Source: CAWJMD01 sp963845675 (GTDB lineage Bacteria; Actinomycetota; Actinomycetes; Actinomycetales; CAWJMD01). From it: a DNA stretch of 64,000 bases. Under the pieces are notes generated by a model. That model saw only the letters and a program-made list of their open reading frames with translations. It had not been told where the DNA came from and did no database searches. The position numbers and the translations under genes were made by a program. Position 1 is the stretch's first letter; each line of letters opens with the position of its first letter. Location: positions 310,001 to 374,000 of the forward strand of contig CAWJSX010000003.1 in assembly GCA_963845675.1 (NCBI GenBank), read 5' to 3'. Below, piece by piece: positions 1 through 9,392 of the stretch.

Positions 1-1944
1 TGTGGAAGGCGGACGTGGGACGCGTGCCGCTGCTGCTGCTCGACTCCGACGTGCCCGAGAACGACGACGCCGCACGGTCGATCACCGACCGGCTGTACGG
101 CGGTGGAGGCGAGCACCGGCTGCAGCAGGAGATGCTGCTCGGCATCGGCGGGGTCCGCGCCCTGCGTCTGTGGTCTCGCCTGTCCGGCTCGCCGGCGCCG
201 GAGGTGTTCCACACCAACGAGGGCCACGCCGGCTTCCTCGGTCTGGAACGCATCCGCGAGGTGATGTGCGGAGGGCCTGACGTTCGACGAGGCGATGACC
301 GCCGTGAAGGCCGCGACCGTCTTCACGACGCACACGCCGGTGCCCGCGGGCATCGACCGCTTCGGCGCCGACCAGATCGAGCTGTACCTGGGTGGCTCGG
401 GCGTCCTGGGCGACCTGCCGATGGACCGCGTGCTCTCCCTCGGCGCCGAGGACTACGCCGGCGGACACGCGGGCGTGTTCAACATGGCCGTGATGGGCCT
501 GCGCCTGGCGCAGCGCGCCAACGGCGTCTCGCAGCTGCACGGCCAGGTCAGCCGCGGCATGTTCGAGGGCCTCTGGCCGGGCTTCGACGAGAACGAGGTG
601 CCGATCGCGTCCATCACCAACGGCGTGCACGCACCCACGTGGGTCGACCGGCGGGTCTTCGAGGTCGCGGAGAAGCACATCGGCTCCGAGATGGTGGCCG
701 AGGCCCGCGGGTGGGAGCGCGTGGGTGAGGTCCCCGCCGCCGAGATCTGGCGTGTGCGACGCGAGATGCGCTCCCAGCTCGTGGACGACGCCCGGCGCCG
801 TGTGCGGTCGTCGTGGATCGACCGCGGCGCCAGCCGGGCCGAGCTCGGATGGGTCGACGAGGTCCTCGACCCCGACGTCCTGACGATCGGGTTCGCGCGC
901 CGCGTGCCGACGTACAAGCGGCTCACGCTCATGATGCGCGACCCCGATCGGCTGAAGTCGCTCCTGCTGCACCCCGACCACCCGGTGCAGCTGGTGATCG
1001 CGGGCAAGTCGCACCCGGCCGACGACCAGGGCAAGCGGCTCATCCAGCAGCTGGTGCAGTTCGCCGACGACCCCGAGGTCCGGCACCGCATCGTCTTCCT
1101 GCCCAACTACGACATCGAGATGGCGCAGACCCTCTACCCGGGCTGCGACGTCTGGCTGAACAACCCGCTGCGCCCGCTCGAGGCCTGCGGCACGTCCGGG
1201 ATGAAGGCGGCCCTCAACGGGTGCCTGAACCTCTCGATCCTGGACGGCTGGTGGGACGAGTGGTTCGACGGCGAGAACGGCTGGGCCATCCCGACCGCGG
1301 ACGGCGTCGACGACCCCGACAGGCGGGACGACATCGAGTCGGCGGGCCTGTACGACCTGGTCTCGCGTCAGGTGGCGCCCCTCTTCTACGACCGTGACGA
1401 GAACGGCCTCCCGGGCCGCTGGCTGGAGATGGTGCGGCACACGCTGGGGACCCTCGGTCCGAAGGTCCTCGCGTCGCGCATGGTCAGCGACTACGTCGCG
1501 CAGCTGTACGTGCCGGCCGCCCACGGCGGCCGTGCGCTCAACGGCCCGCGGTACGCGGGCGCCAAGGACCTGGCTGACTGGACGTCGAGGGTGCGGAGCG
1601 CCTGGGACGGTGTGCGCGTCGACCACGTGGAGTCGGTGGGGATCGGCAGCTCACCGCAGGTCGGTGAGGTCCTCAGCGTGCGTGCCTACGTCTCCCTCGG
1701 CTCCCTCTCTCCCGCCGACGTGCGGGTCGAGGTGCGGTACGGACGCGTGGACGAGAGCGACGAGATGGGCGAGACGAGTGCCCAGGTGCTCGCGCACGTC
1801 GAGAGCTACGAGGACGGTCGCCACCAGTTCGCCGGCGACGTCACCCTCGGCCGGACCGGTGCGTTCGGGTACACGGTGCGCGTCCTGCCGTTCCACGAGG
1901 CGCAGGTCAGCGCCGCGGAGACCGGGCTGGTCGCGAGCGCCTAG
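1..1944 (+). CDS. glgP: Alpha-glucan phosphorylase (5' partial)
   Basis: GT35 glycogen/maltodextrin phosphorylase, which releases glucose 1-phosphate from the non-reducing ends of alpha-1,4-glucans in the cytoplasm. The gene runs in from the left edge, so its N-terminus is missing. The C-terminal half carries the pyridoxal-phosphate motif GTSGMKAALNG (near 1192-1224), whose lysine binds the cofactor, followed by LDGWWDEW, typical of the short bacterial type. The reading frame changes near 270: one extra base in atgtGcggagg, and its removal restores REVMSEGLTFDEA. The TAG stop shares the bases CTAG with the stop of the convergent glgX, so the two genes overlap by 4 bases. Confidence 0.93.
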
Positions 1945-4200
1945 CCCGCCGCCGGTACCGCGAGGTAGAGCCGCACGCTGCGTCCGGGCACCGAGTGCGA
2001 GGTGCCGGGCGCGGCGGCGGCACCACCTCCGGGGGCCGGGCGCTCCGGCGCGCTGTCCCACATCAGCGTCCAGCCGGCCGCCCAGGGCTCCGAGGGCAGG
2101 GTGACGTCCACCGGGTCGTGGTGCCCCTGGACCAGCACCAGCACCGAGTCGCCGCCGACCGGTTCGCCGTGCAGGTACATCGCCAGCGTCCGGACCGAGG
2201 GGTCGTGCCACCGGTCGTGGTGCATCGGCTCCCCGTCCGGCCCGAACCAGGCCAGGTCGGTCGTCCCGTCGGCGTGCACCTGCCGCCCGTCGGGACGGGC
2301 GGTCCGGCGCAGGACGTGGTGCTCGCGGCGGAGGGCCAGCAGCGTCCGGACGTGGTCGGAGAGGTCCTCGGCGTCCGCGCGCGGGGTCCAGTCGACCCAC
2401 GTGGTCTCGTCGTCCAGGCAGTAGGCGTTGTTGTTGCCGCCCTGGCTGCGCGCGCGCTCGTCGCCGGCCGCGAGCATGGGTGTGCCGGTCGAGAGCAGCA
2501 GGGTGCCGAGCAGGGCGCGCACGCTGGCCCGCCGGGCGCTCAGGACCTCGGGGTCCTCGGTGACGCCCTCGACCCCGTGGTTCCACGTGCGGTTGTCGCT
2601 GTGACCGTCCCGGTTGTCCTCCCCGTTCGCGTGGTTGTGCTTGTGCTCGTAGGACACCGCGTCGGCGAGCGTGAAGCCGTCGTGGGCCGTCACGAGGTTG
2701 ACGCTGGCCCACGCGGCCCGGCTCACCCGGTCCGAGGAGGCGGCGACCGAGAAGAAGTCCGACGAGCCGGCCATCCGCGTCGCCAGCTCGCGCACGTCCC
2801 CCCCGCGGTGGTGGCCGTGGCCGTGGCCGTGGCCGTGGCGCGTGCCGCACCGCGGCCGCGTCGGCGAGCCAGAACGAGCGGACCCCGTCGCGGAACCGGT
2901 CGTTCCACTCCGCGAAGGGCGGTGGGAACTGCCCCGTACGCCAGCCGTGGGTGCCGAGGTCCCAGGGCTCGGCGACCAGCTTGGTCTGCTGCAGCACCGG
3001 GTCCGTGCGCGCGGCGACCAGGAACGGGTGGTCGGCGTCGTAGGCGTCCGCGCCGCGTCGCCCGTCGCCCCGGGCGAGCGCGGGCGCGAGGTCGAAGCGG
3101 AATCCGTCGACGCCGAACCGCTCGACCCAGTAGCGCAGCGAGTCGAGGGCCATGCCGACGACCCGGGGGTGCGAGAAGTCCAGCGTGTTGCCGCAGCCGG
3201 TCACGTCGACGTCGCGCCCGTGCTCGTCGAGCCGGTAGTACGAGGCGTTGTCGAGCCCGCGCCACGACAGGGTCGGGCCGTCCGCGCCGGCCTCGCAGCT
3301 GTGGTTGTAGACGACGTCGAGCAGAACCTCGAGACCGGCTTCGTGGAGCGAGGCGATGCTGCGCGCCACCTCGTCGAGGACGGCCGTCGACCCCTGTGCG
3401 CGGGCGGCGGCCGTCGCGTAGCGGGGCTCCGGCGCGAAGAACGAGAGCGAGTTGTAGCCCCAGTAGTTCGTCTGCCCCCGGCGCACGAGCGCGGGCTCGT
3501 CCCCGATGGCGAACACCGGAAGCAGCTCGACCGCGGTCACCCCGAGCCCGGTCAGGTACCCGACCACGGCGGGGTGCGCCAGGCCCGCCCACGTGCCGCG
3601 CAGCTCCACGGGGACGTCCGGGTGCCGCATGGTCAGGCCGCGCAGGTGCGCCTCGTACACGACCGTGCGGTCCCAGCGGGTCGTGGGGCGGGCCGCGGCC
3701 ACCGCGGCCGTCCGCTCGGTGCCGGGGGCGGCCACCAGCACGCCGACACGCACCGACCCGGCGCTGTCCGTGTCGTCCAGCAGCCGGGCACCGCTGCGAC
3801 CGTCGACCGGCTGCCAGGCATCGTCGACCTCGTGTCCGAAGACCGCCTGCCCCCAGGCGGTCTCGCCGTCGACCGCACGGGCGTACGGGTCGAGGAGGAG
3901 CTTGGCCGGGTTGTGCCGATGACCCTGGTCGGGTGCCCAGGGTCCGTGCACGCGCAGGCCGTACCGCTGGCCCGCCCGGGCGTGCGGCAGGGTGCCGTGC
4001 CACACGCCGTCCGTGAGGTGCGGCAGCCGGACGCGCTCCTCGTCTCCGAGCGCGTCCGCGGTGCCGGAGAACAGGCACACCTCGACGGCGTCGGCGTGGG
4101 CCGCGAACACCGCCGCGCGTGCGCCCTGCCCGTCCGGCTCGAGGTGCACGCCCAGGGGCCACGGTCGGCTGCGGGGGCGGGACGTCGGGGCGTGGGTCAC
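1941..4200 (-). CDS. glgX: Glycogen debranching enzyme GlgX/TreX (frameshifted)
   Basis: GH13 isoamylase-type enzyme that hydrolyses alpha-1,6 branches of glycogen, and works with the neighbouring phosphorylase. An N-terminal CBM48-like domain is followed by the GH13 core with its four conserved regions: DVVYNHS, GFRFDLA (nucleophile Asp), LVAEPWD (acid/base Glu) and VTAHDGFTL. About 752 residues after repair. One frameshift lies near 2835, at the upstream edge of a tandem GGCCAC hexamer. Restoring the frame turns Pro-Arg repeats into a His-Gly run leading into GGDVRELATRM, which is normal GlgX sequence. ATG start at 4200, 41 bases from the divergent YbjN-like gene. Confidence 0.92.
2818..2856. 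repeat. Tandem GGCCAC/GTGGCC hexamer inside glgX
   Basis: About four to five copies of a 6-base unit (GTGGCC on the plus strand). In the glgX frame they encode alternating His-Gly. The predicted frameshift of glgX sits at the edge of this run, so the copy number and frame here need independent confirmation. Confidence 0.7.
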
Positions 4201-4241
4201 CGGAGAAGTGTCGCGGACACCCCGGTGGTTACGGTGGAGGC

Positions 4242-4745
4242 ATGAGCGATCCGACCTCGCTGCCCAACTTCCCGCCCCCCGCCGACGAGCACCCCCTGCG
4301 GGGCAGGGTCCTCGACGCGCTCGCAGACGCCGGCATGGCGCCGAACCTCGACGCGGACGGCGACGTCGCCGTGGTGCTCAACGAGCAGAAGCTCTTCGTG
4401 CGCTGCGTGGACGGCGACGTGCCGATGATGCGGGTGTTCGGGCAGTGGCGGATCGGGGACGCCGTGTCGCCCGACGAGATGACGCGCCTGAGGGCGGCGA
4501 GCCACGTCACGTCGACGGTGAACCTCGTCAAGGTGAGCGTCCACGACGACATCCTCGTCGTGGCGGCCGACGCCGTGGTGACACCGGGCGCGAGCCTCGA
4601 GATCCTGCTGGGGACGGCCATCAACCTCGTGCTGTCGGCGGTCAAGGTGTGGCACGTGCAGGCCGGGGGAGTCATCGAGGACGAGCCGGACGCCGACGGG
4701 ACCCCGGGCGACGGCGACCGTCCCGACGGCCCCGGCCTCGACTAG
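4242..4745 (+). CDS. YbjN-domain protein
   Basis: Soluble 167-residue protein with the YbjN (type III secretion chaperone-like) fold signature: a short alpha region, then VVLNEQKLFVRC, MMRVFGQWRI and a helical TAINLVLSAVKVWH end. Such proteins are common in actinobacteria, often as tandem pairs, and their role is unknown. Here only one copy is present, with an acidic Asp/Gly-rich tail (last about 20 residues). The ATG at 4242 has a purine-rich ribosome site (GGTGGAGG) 2 bases upstream. It is divergent from glgX and followed after about 70 bases by an enoyl-CoA hydratase gene. Confidence 0.75.
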   Translation: MSDPTSLPNFPPPADEHPLRGRVLDALADAGMAPNLDADGDVAVVLNEQKLFVRCVDGDVPMMRVFGQWRIGDAVSPDEMTRLRAASHVTSTVNLVKVSVHDDILVVAADAVVTPGASLEILLGTAINLVLSAVKVWHVQAGGVIEDEPDADGTPGDGDRPDGPGLD

Positions 4746-4816
4746 GGTCGCTGCCACCAGGAGGAGGTCGGCGGGAGGCTCGCCGCCCCGAGGCACGCGA
4801 GCGACGAGGTGGTCCG

Positions 4817-5596
4817 ATGGGTGAGTTCGTACGGCTCGAGGTCGAGGACGGCATCGGCACCATCCGGCTCGACCGTCCGAAGCTGAACGCCCTCAGCACG
4901 CGGATGCAGGACGAGATCGCGCAGGCCGCGCATGAGGCCGGCGAGCGACGCGACGTCAGCGCGGTGATCGTGTACGGCGGGGAGAGGGTGTTCGCGGCCG
5001 GCGCGGACATCAAGCAGATGCAGGAGATGTCGTACACCGACATGGTCGACCGGTCCTCGGCGTTGCAGGCGTCGCTCACAGCGGTCGCGGACATCCCGAA
5101 GCCGACCGTCGCGGCGATCACCCGGTACGCCCTCGGCGGTGGCTGCGAGCTGGCTCTCTGCTGCGACTTCAGGATCTGCGGCGATGACGCCCAGCTCGGT
5201 CAGCCGGAGATCCTGCTCGGCGTCATCCCCGGGGCCGGCGGCACGCAGCGGCTGCCGCGACTGGTCGGGACCGCGAGGGCCAAGGATCTCATCTTCTCCG
5301 GACGCTTCGTCGACGCCCAGGAGGCGCTCGAGATCGGGCTGGTGGACAGGGTGGTTCCGCCGGGTGACGTGTACTCCGCTGCGCGAGAGTGGGTCTCGCG
5401 GTACGTCGGTGGTCCCGCCTACGCGCTGCGTGCCGCCAAGGAGGCCATCGACCGGGGGGCCGAGACCGACCTGGCGACGGGGCTCGAGCTCGAGCGCATC
5501 CAGTTCGCCGCGCTGTTCGCCACGAAGGACCGGGCCACCGGGATGGCGTCGTTCGTGGAGGACGGACCGGGCAAGGCGGTCTTCGACGGGCGCTGA
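4817..5596 (+). CDS. Enoyl-CoA hydratase
   Basis: Crotonase-family enzyme of 259 residues, hydrating trans-2-enoyl-CoA in fatty-acid beta-oxidation. Both catalytic glutamates expected of true hydratases can be seen: one in GGGCELALCCDFRI and one in QPEILLGVIPGAGGTQRLP. The oxyanion-hole region FAAGADIKQM is also canonical. The frame is intact. The ATG at 4817 is preceded by an AGGTGG site. Its position near etfBA fits a beta-oxidation role, since ETF accepts the electrons of acyl-CoA dehydrogenases. The exact chain-length preference cannot be read from the sequence. Confidence 0.9.
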   Translation: MGEFVRLEVEDGIGTIRLDRPKLNALSTRMQDEIAQAAHEAGERRDVSAVIVYGGERVFAAGADIKQMQEMSYTDMVDRSSALQASLTAVADIPKPTVAAITRYALGGGCELALCCDFRICGDDAQLGQPEILLGVIPGAGGTQRLPRLVGTARAKDLIFSGRFVDAQEALEIGLVDRVVPPGDVYSAAREWVSRYVGGPAYALRAAKEAIDRGAETDLATGLELERIQFAALFATKDRATGMASFVEDGPGKAVFDGR

Positions 5597-5628
5597 GCCC
5601 CACCGGGTGGGTTCGGCAGGAAGACCTG

Positions 5629-7206
5629 TCAGGTCGGCTGCAGCCCTCGGGCGTCGAGCCACGCGAACGGCCCGTCGAGCTCGCGCTGGCTCGCTGCCTC
5701 GGCCAGGGCGTCGTGGCGGCCCGTCTCGCCCGACCCGTCGCACAGGTCAGCCAACCGGTGGAAGGCCCGGGCGTGCTCCTGCGCCCGGCGGCGCGCGTGG
5801 TCGCCAGCCTGGTCCCGCGTGACCATCGACGCCCAGTCACTGGCGAGCGCGAGCAGCGCCTGACGCACCAGCTGGTCGAGCTCCGGACGGCGGAGGCTCC
5901 ACGCGCGGGAGCGCCGCACCACCTCGACGAGCCGGCGCTGCACGCCCTGCCGCAGCTCCACCAGGTCGGTGACCTCCGGCCGCGCCCACGGCGCGCGGTC
6001 GTCGCCGCCGGCCCACGACCCGTCCGCGAGGTCCGCCGCGCCACGCACCAGCGGTGCGTGGCCCGCGTCCCCGTGGACGGCCCGGTCGAGCGTGGTCACC
6101 CGGACCCCCGCCGCCGGCAGCTCGCGCAGGACCCGCTCGAGGAACGCCGGCCCCTCGTGCCACCGGTGGCCGAACAGGTCGGTGTCGAACGCCGCGACCA
6201 CGAGACCCGGCTCCCCCTCGCGGGACGCCACGTCCACCAGGCGCTCACGGACCGCCACCACGAACGCGTCGGCGTCCTGCCTCGTCTGGGCCATGGCGTC
6301 CAGCGGGCGGTACCAGGGCCCCCGCGCGACGCCGAGCCGCGGGACGCCGGGTCGGCGAGCTGCGGCACCGCTCGGCCGTTCCGGGTCGACGGCATGGAGG
6401 TCCCGGTAGACCGCCGAGGTCGGGTACCCGGTTCGGGACGACTTGACCAGCTCGGTCACCGACCGGTCGAGCGCCACCGCGACGACGTTCGTGGCACCCA
6501 TCGTCCACGCCCTGTGCACCGACCGACCGGCCGCCGACACCGTCGTCTCGTCGAGGACGACGTGCGTGAAGCCCGTTGCGGCGTAGGTGTCCTGGAGCCC
6601 GTCACGGTGGCCGCACTCCGGCGACCACAGTCCCGCGGGGTGCTGGCCGCGCCGCCAGAGCGCGTCCTCGAGGCCGACCTGCAGCATCCACTGCGCGACC
6701 ACCGGCTCGAGCACGGGGAGGAAGGGGTGCGTGGCGGGCCCGCCGATCAGCTCGACCAGGCCGTCGTCGGCCAGGCGGCGCAGCGCCGCCGACCCACCGT
6801 GCCGCCACTCACCCGTCAGCTCCTCGAGGGCGTGGGTGGCCGAGCGGACGTCGTAGGACGCCACCGCCCGCACGCCCTCGGCCCGACCGCTTCCGACGGC
6901 GTCGTGCTGCGCACGGAGCCACTGGTCCGAGGCCCAGGCGTGCACACCCTCCAGCGCGGTCGACGAGTCCAGCTGGTCCGCGAGGACGGGGGTGACGCCG
7001 AGCGTGAGCAGGTCGCGTCGCCCCTCCCGGCCGAGGCGGCGCAGCATCGCGGTGACGGGCAGGTACGAGCCGGTCCACGCCCGGTACAGCCACTCCTCGC
7101 CGACCGGCGTCCGCCCGTGCCCCAGCACCCAGGGCAGGTGCGAGTGCAGCACGAGGCAGAAGGTGCCGACCGGCTCCGCCGGTGACGCGGTGCGGTGCTG
7201 CGACAC
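5629..7206 (-). CDS. GH57 family glycosidase / 1,4-alpha-glucan branching-type (DUF1957)
   Basis: Intact GH57 protein, 525 residues. Near the N-terminus is FCLVLHSHLPWVLGHG, the GH57 opening strand. The nucleophile Glu is in GLWSPECGH and the catalytic Asp in AAFDTDLFGHRWHEG, and the C-terminal third is the helical DUF1957 region. The M. tuberculosis homologue Rv3031 also sits beside etfBA and is linked to methylglucose lipopolysaccharide synthesis; a glucan-branching role here is inference. The GTG at 7206 was chosen because the upstream ATG at 7350 would force translation through a long hairpin. It is next to glycogen genes. Confidence 0.85.
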   Translation of the reverse strand: MSQHRTASPAEPVGTFCLVLHSHLPWVLGHGRTPVGEEWLYRAWTGSYLPVTAMLRRLGREGRRDLLTLGVTPVLADQLDSSTALEGVHAWASDQWLRAQHDAVGSGRAEGVRAVASYDVRSATHALEELTGEWRHGGSAALRRLADDGLVELIGGPATHPFLPVLEPVVAQWMLQVGLEDALWRRGQHPAGLWSPECGHRDGLQDTYAATGFTHVVLDETTVSAAGRSVHRAWTMGATNVVAVALDRSVTELVKSSRTGYPTSAVYRDLHAVDPERPSGAAARRPGVPRLGVARGPWYRPLDAMAQTRQDADAFVVAVRERLVDVASREGEPGLVVAAFDTDLFGHRWHEGPAFLERVLRELPAAGVRVTTLDRAVHGDAGHAPLVRGAADLADGSWAGGDDRAPWARPEVTDLVELRQGVQRRLVEVVRRSRAWSLRRPELDQLVRQALLALASDWASMVTRDQAGDHARRRAQEHARAFHRLADLCDGSGETGRHDALAEAASQRELDGPFAWLDARGLQPT

Positions 7207-7240
7207 CGTCCGAGCCTTCCACAGCCCACCCGCCCCCCTC

Positions 7241-7305
7241 CTCGCGATACGGCGTGTTTCTGGTCCTGACCGGAGGCCAGAACCGGAAACACGCCGTATC
7301 GCGAG
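7241..7305. repeat. Long inverted repeat (20-bp perfect arms)
   Basis: Positions 7241-7260 and 7286-7305 are perfectly complementary (the arm contains GATACGGCGTGTTTC). The stem extends inward with only two mismatched or wobble pairs, leaving a loop of about 8-10 bases. It lies upstream of the GH57 gene and before the etfBA promoter region. No T-run follows. It could be a bidirectional transcription barrier, a repeated extragenic palindrome or a protein-binding site; no open frame or transposase is attached. Confidence 0.85.
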
Positions 7306-7362
7306 AGGCGTGGGGGTCGGCGGCGTGTGCGGAGCGTCACGCGGCTCCACCTTGCTCCCGCA

Positions 7363-7376
7363 TTACCCGCGGGTAA
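7363..7376. promoter_or_regulatory. Perfect 14-bp palindrome upstream of etfBA
   Basis: TTACCCGCGGGTAA is self-complementary, about 140 bases before etfB. The length and symmetry are typical of a TetR-family operator. A fatty-acid or acyl-CoA responsive regulator is a reasonable guess because the next genes are etfBA, but no regulator gene is adjacent. Confidence 0.6.
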
Positions 7377-7518
7377 CATCCAACGTGGGCTCCCTCACCC
7401 GGCTCCCCGCGGCTCCCGTCGGGCTGGCAGGCTGAGGGCATCCCCGGGGCAACCGCCCCGCACCGGAGCGCCCGCGCCACGAGCCGGGCCACCCCAGCTC
7501 AGGAGGATCGGTCAGGAC

Positions 7519-8298
7519 ATGAAGATCGTCGTCTGCGTGAAGTACGTCCCCGACGCGTCGGGGGAGCGGACCTTCGAGGCCGACAACACGACCGACCGCG
7601 CGAGCGTCGACGGTCTGCTGTCCGAGCTCGACGAGTACGCGGTCGAGGAGGCCCTCAAGATCGTGGAGGCCGGTGAGGGTGAGGTCGTCGCGCTGACGAT
7701 GGGTCCCCAGCAGGCCACCGACGCGGTGCGCAAGGCCCTCCAGATGGGTGTCCACTCCGGAGTCCACGTCCTCGACGACGCCATCGCGGGGTCCGACGCC
7801 CCGGCCACGTCCCTCGTCCTGTCCGCCGCGGTCCGGAAGATCGGGGACGTGGACCTGGTCCTCACCGGCATGGCCTCGACCGACGGCACGATGAGCGTGG
7901 TGCCGGCGATGATGGCCGAGCGTCTCGGCCTGCCGCAGGTGACGATGGCGTCCGAGCTGACCGTCGACGGCGGCTCGGTGACGATCCGCCGGGACGGCGA
8001 CGCCTCGACCGAGACCATCACGGCGTCCCTGCCCGCGCTGGTCAGCGTCACCGACCAGATCAACGAGCCGCGGTACCCCTCGTTCAAGGGGATCATGGCC
8101 GCGAAGAAGAAGCCGCTCGAGACCTGGGGCCTCACGGACCTCGGCGTCGACCCGTCCGACGTCGGCCAGGGGGCCGCGTGGACCGTCGTCGAGTCGTTCA
8201 CGGCCCGGCCGCCGCGTGAGGCCGGCCAGGTCGTCACCGACGAGGGCGACGGCGGCGCGAAGCTCGCCGAGTTCCTCGTGTCCCGCAAGTTCGTCTGA
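7519..8298 (+). CDS. etfB: Electron transfer flavoprotein beta subunit
   Basis: Small ETF subunit, 259 residues, which forms a heterodimer with EtfA and carries electrons from acyl-CoA dehydrogenases to the respiratory chain. The N-terminus MKIVVCVKYVPD, the AMP-binding region LTGMASTDGTMSVVPAMMAE and the ending MAAKKKPLETW are family hallmarks. The frame is intact. The ATG at 7519 has an AGGAGGA ribosome site at about 7501. etfA follows after 44 bases, so the two form an operon. Confidence 0.95.
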   Translation: MKIVVCVKYVPDASGERTFEADNTTDRASVDGLLSELDEYAVEEALKIVEAGEGEVVALTMGPQQATDAVRKALQMGVHSGVHVLDDAIAGSDAPATSLVLSAAVRKIGDVDLVLTGMASTDGTMSVVPAMMAERLGLPQVTMASELTVDGGSVTIRRDGDASTETITASLPALVSVTDQINEPRYPSFKGIMAAKKKPLETWGLTDLGVDPSDVGQGAAWTVVESFTARPPREAGQVVTDEGDGGAKLAEFLVSRKFV

Positions 8299-8342
8299 GC
8301 CCCGACGTCCGCGTCCCCTCCGCAGAAGGAGTACCGAGCCCG

Positions 8343-9300
8343 ATGGCCGAAGTCCTCGTCCTCGTCGACCACGTCGACGGTGCCGTCCGCAAGACCACGT
8401 CCGAGCTGCTGACGATCGCCCGCCGCCTCGGCGAGCCCGCCGCGGTGTTCATCGGCGACGGCTACGACCGTGCCGCCCCCACGCTCGCCGAGTTCGGCGC
8501 CGCCAAGGTGTACCGCGTGGAGGACCCGGCGGTGCAGAAGTACCTCGTCGCCCCCAAGGCCGAGGTCCTGGCCCAGCTGGTGGGCTCCGCCTCGCCCGCC
8601 GCCGTGCTGATCCCCTCGAACGCCGAGGGCAAGGAGATCGCAGCGCGCCTGTCGATCAAGACGTCGTCGGGACTCATCACCGACGCGGTGGACGTGCAGG
8701 CCGGCGATGACGGCCCGGTGACCACCCAGTCCGTGTTCGCCGGCGCCTACACGGTCCAGGCGACGGTTACCAAGGGCACGCCGATCATCACCGTGAAGCC
8801 GAACTCGGCTGCGCCGGAAGCTGTCTCGTCGACTCCCGTTGAGGAGACGGTGCAGGTGGAGCTCACCGACGCGGCCACCACGGCCGAGGTGACCGAGCGC
8901 AAGCCCCGGGAGAAGAGCGGTCGCCCCGAGCTGAACGAGGCGGCGATCGTCGTCTCCGGCGGACGCGGGACGAACGGCGACTTCAGCGCCGTCGAGACGT
9001 TCGCCGACGCTCTCGACGCGGCCGTCGGCGCCTCACGCGCTGCCGTCGACGCCGGGTGGTACCCCCACGCCGAACCAGGTCGGGCAGACCGGCAAGCAGG
9101 TCTCGCCGCAGCTCTACGTCGCCGCGGGCATCTCGGGTGCGATCCAGCACCGTGCCGGCATGCAGACCTCGAAGACGATCGTCGCCGTGAACAAGGACGA
9201 GGAGGCGCCCATCTTCGAGCTCGTCGACTTCGGCGTCGTCGGCGACCTGTTCACGGTGCTGGCCCAGGCGACCGAGAAGGTCAACGCCGCCAAGGGCTGA
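8343..9300 (+). CDS. etfA: Electron transfer flavoprotein alpha subunit (frameshifted)
   Basis: FAD-binding ETF subunit, about 318 residues after repair. The N-terminal part (MAEVLVLVDHVDG) and a middle region ending in VVSGGRG are in one frame. The FAD domain continues in another frame from about 9070: NQVGQTGKQVSPQLYVAAGISGAIQH and VAVNKDEEAPIF. One extra base in the stretch cacgcCgaacc near 9070 explains the break. The stop is at 9298-9300. It follows etfB in the same operon and ends just before a strong hairpin. Confidence 0.93.
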
Positions 9301-9308
9301 CCGTCTCC

Positions 9309-9344
9309 GCGACGGCCCGCGCCCGGTGGGGTGCGGGCCGTCGC
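9309..9344 (+). terminator. Terminator-like hairpin after etfBA
   Basis: A perfect 12-bp stem, GCGACGGCCCGC at 9309-9320 pairing with 9333-9344, with a 12-base loop, starts 9 bases after the etfA stop. No U-tract follows, as is common in high-GC actinobacteria. Confidence 0.7.
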
Positions 9345-9392
9345 GCTGCCGCCCCGGCGCGACAGGGCGCCCAGGCGACTTAGGATCGTCCG

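Noticed and set aside
1995..4016. Long open frames on the strand opposite glgX and many other genes
   Set aside because: At about 70% GC, stop codons are rare and opposite-strand frames stay open by chance; they are Arg/Pro/Ala-rich and show no family motifs.
7241..7305. Inverted repeat considered as insertion-sequence ends
   Set aside because: The arms are only 25 bases apart with no transposase or target duplication.
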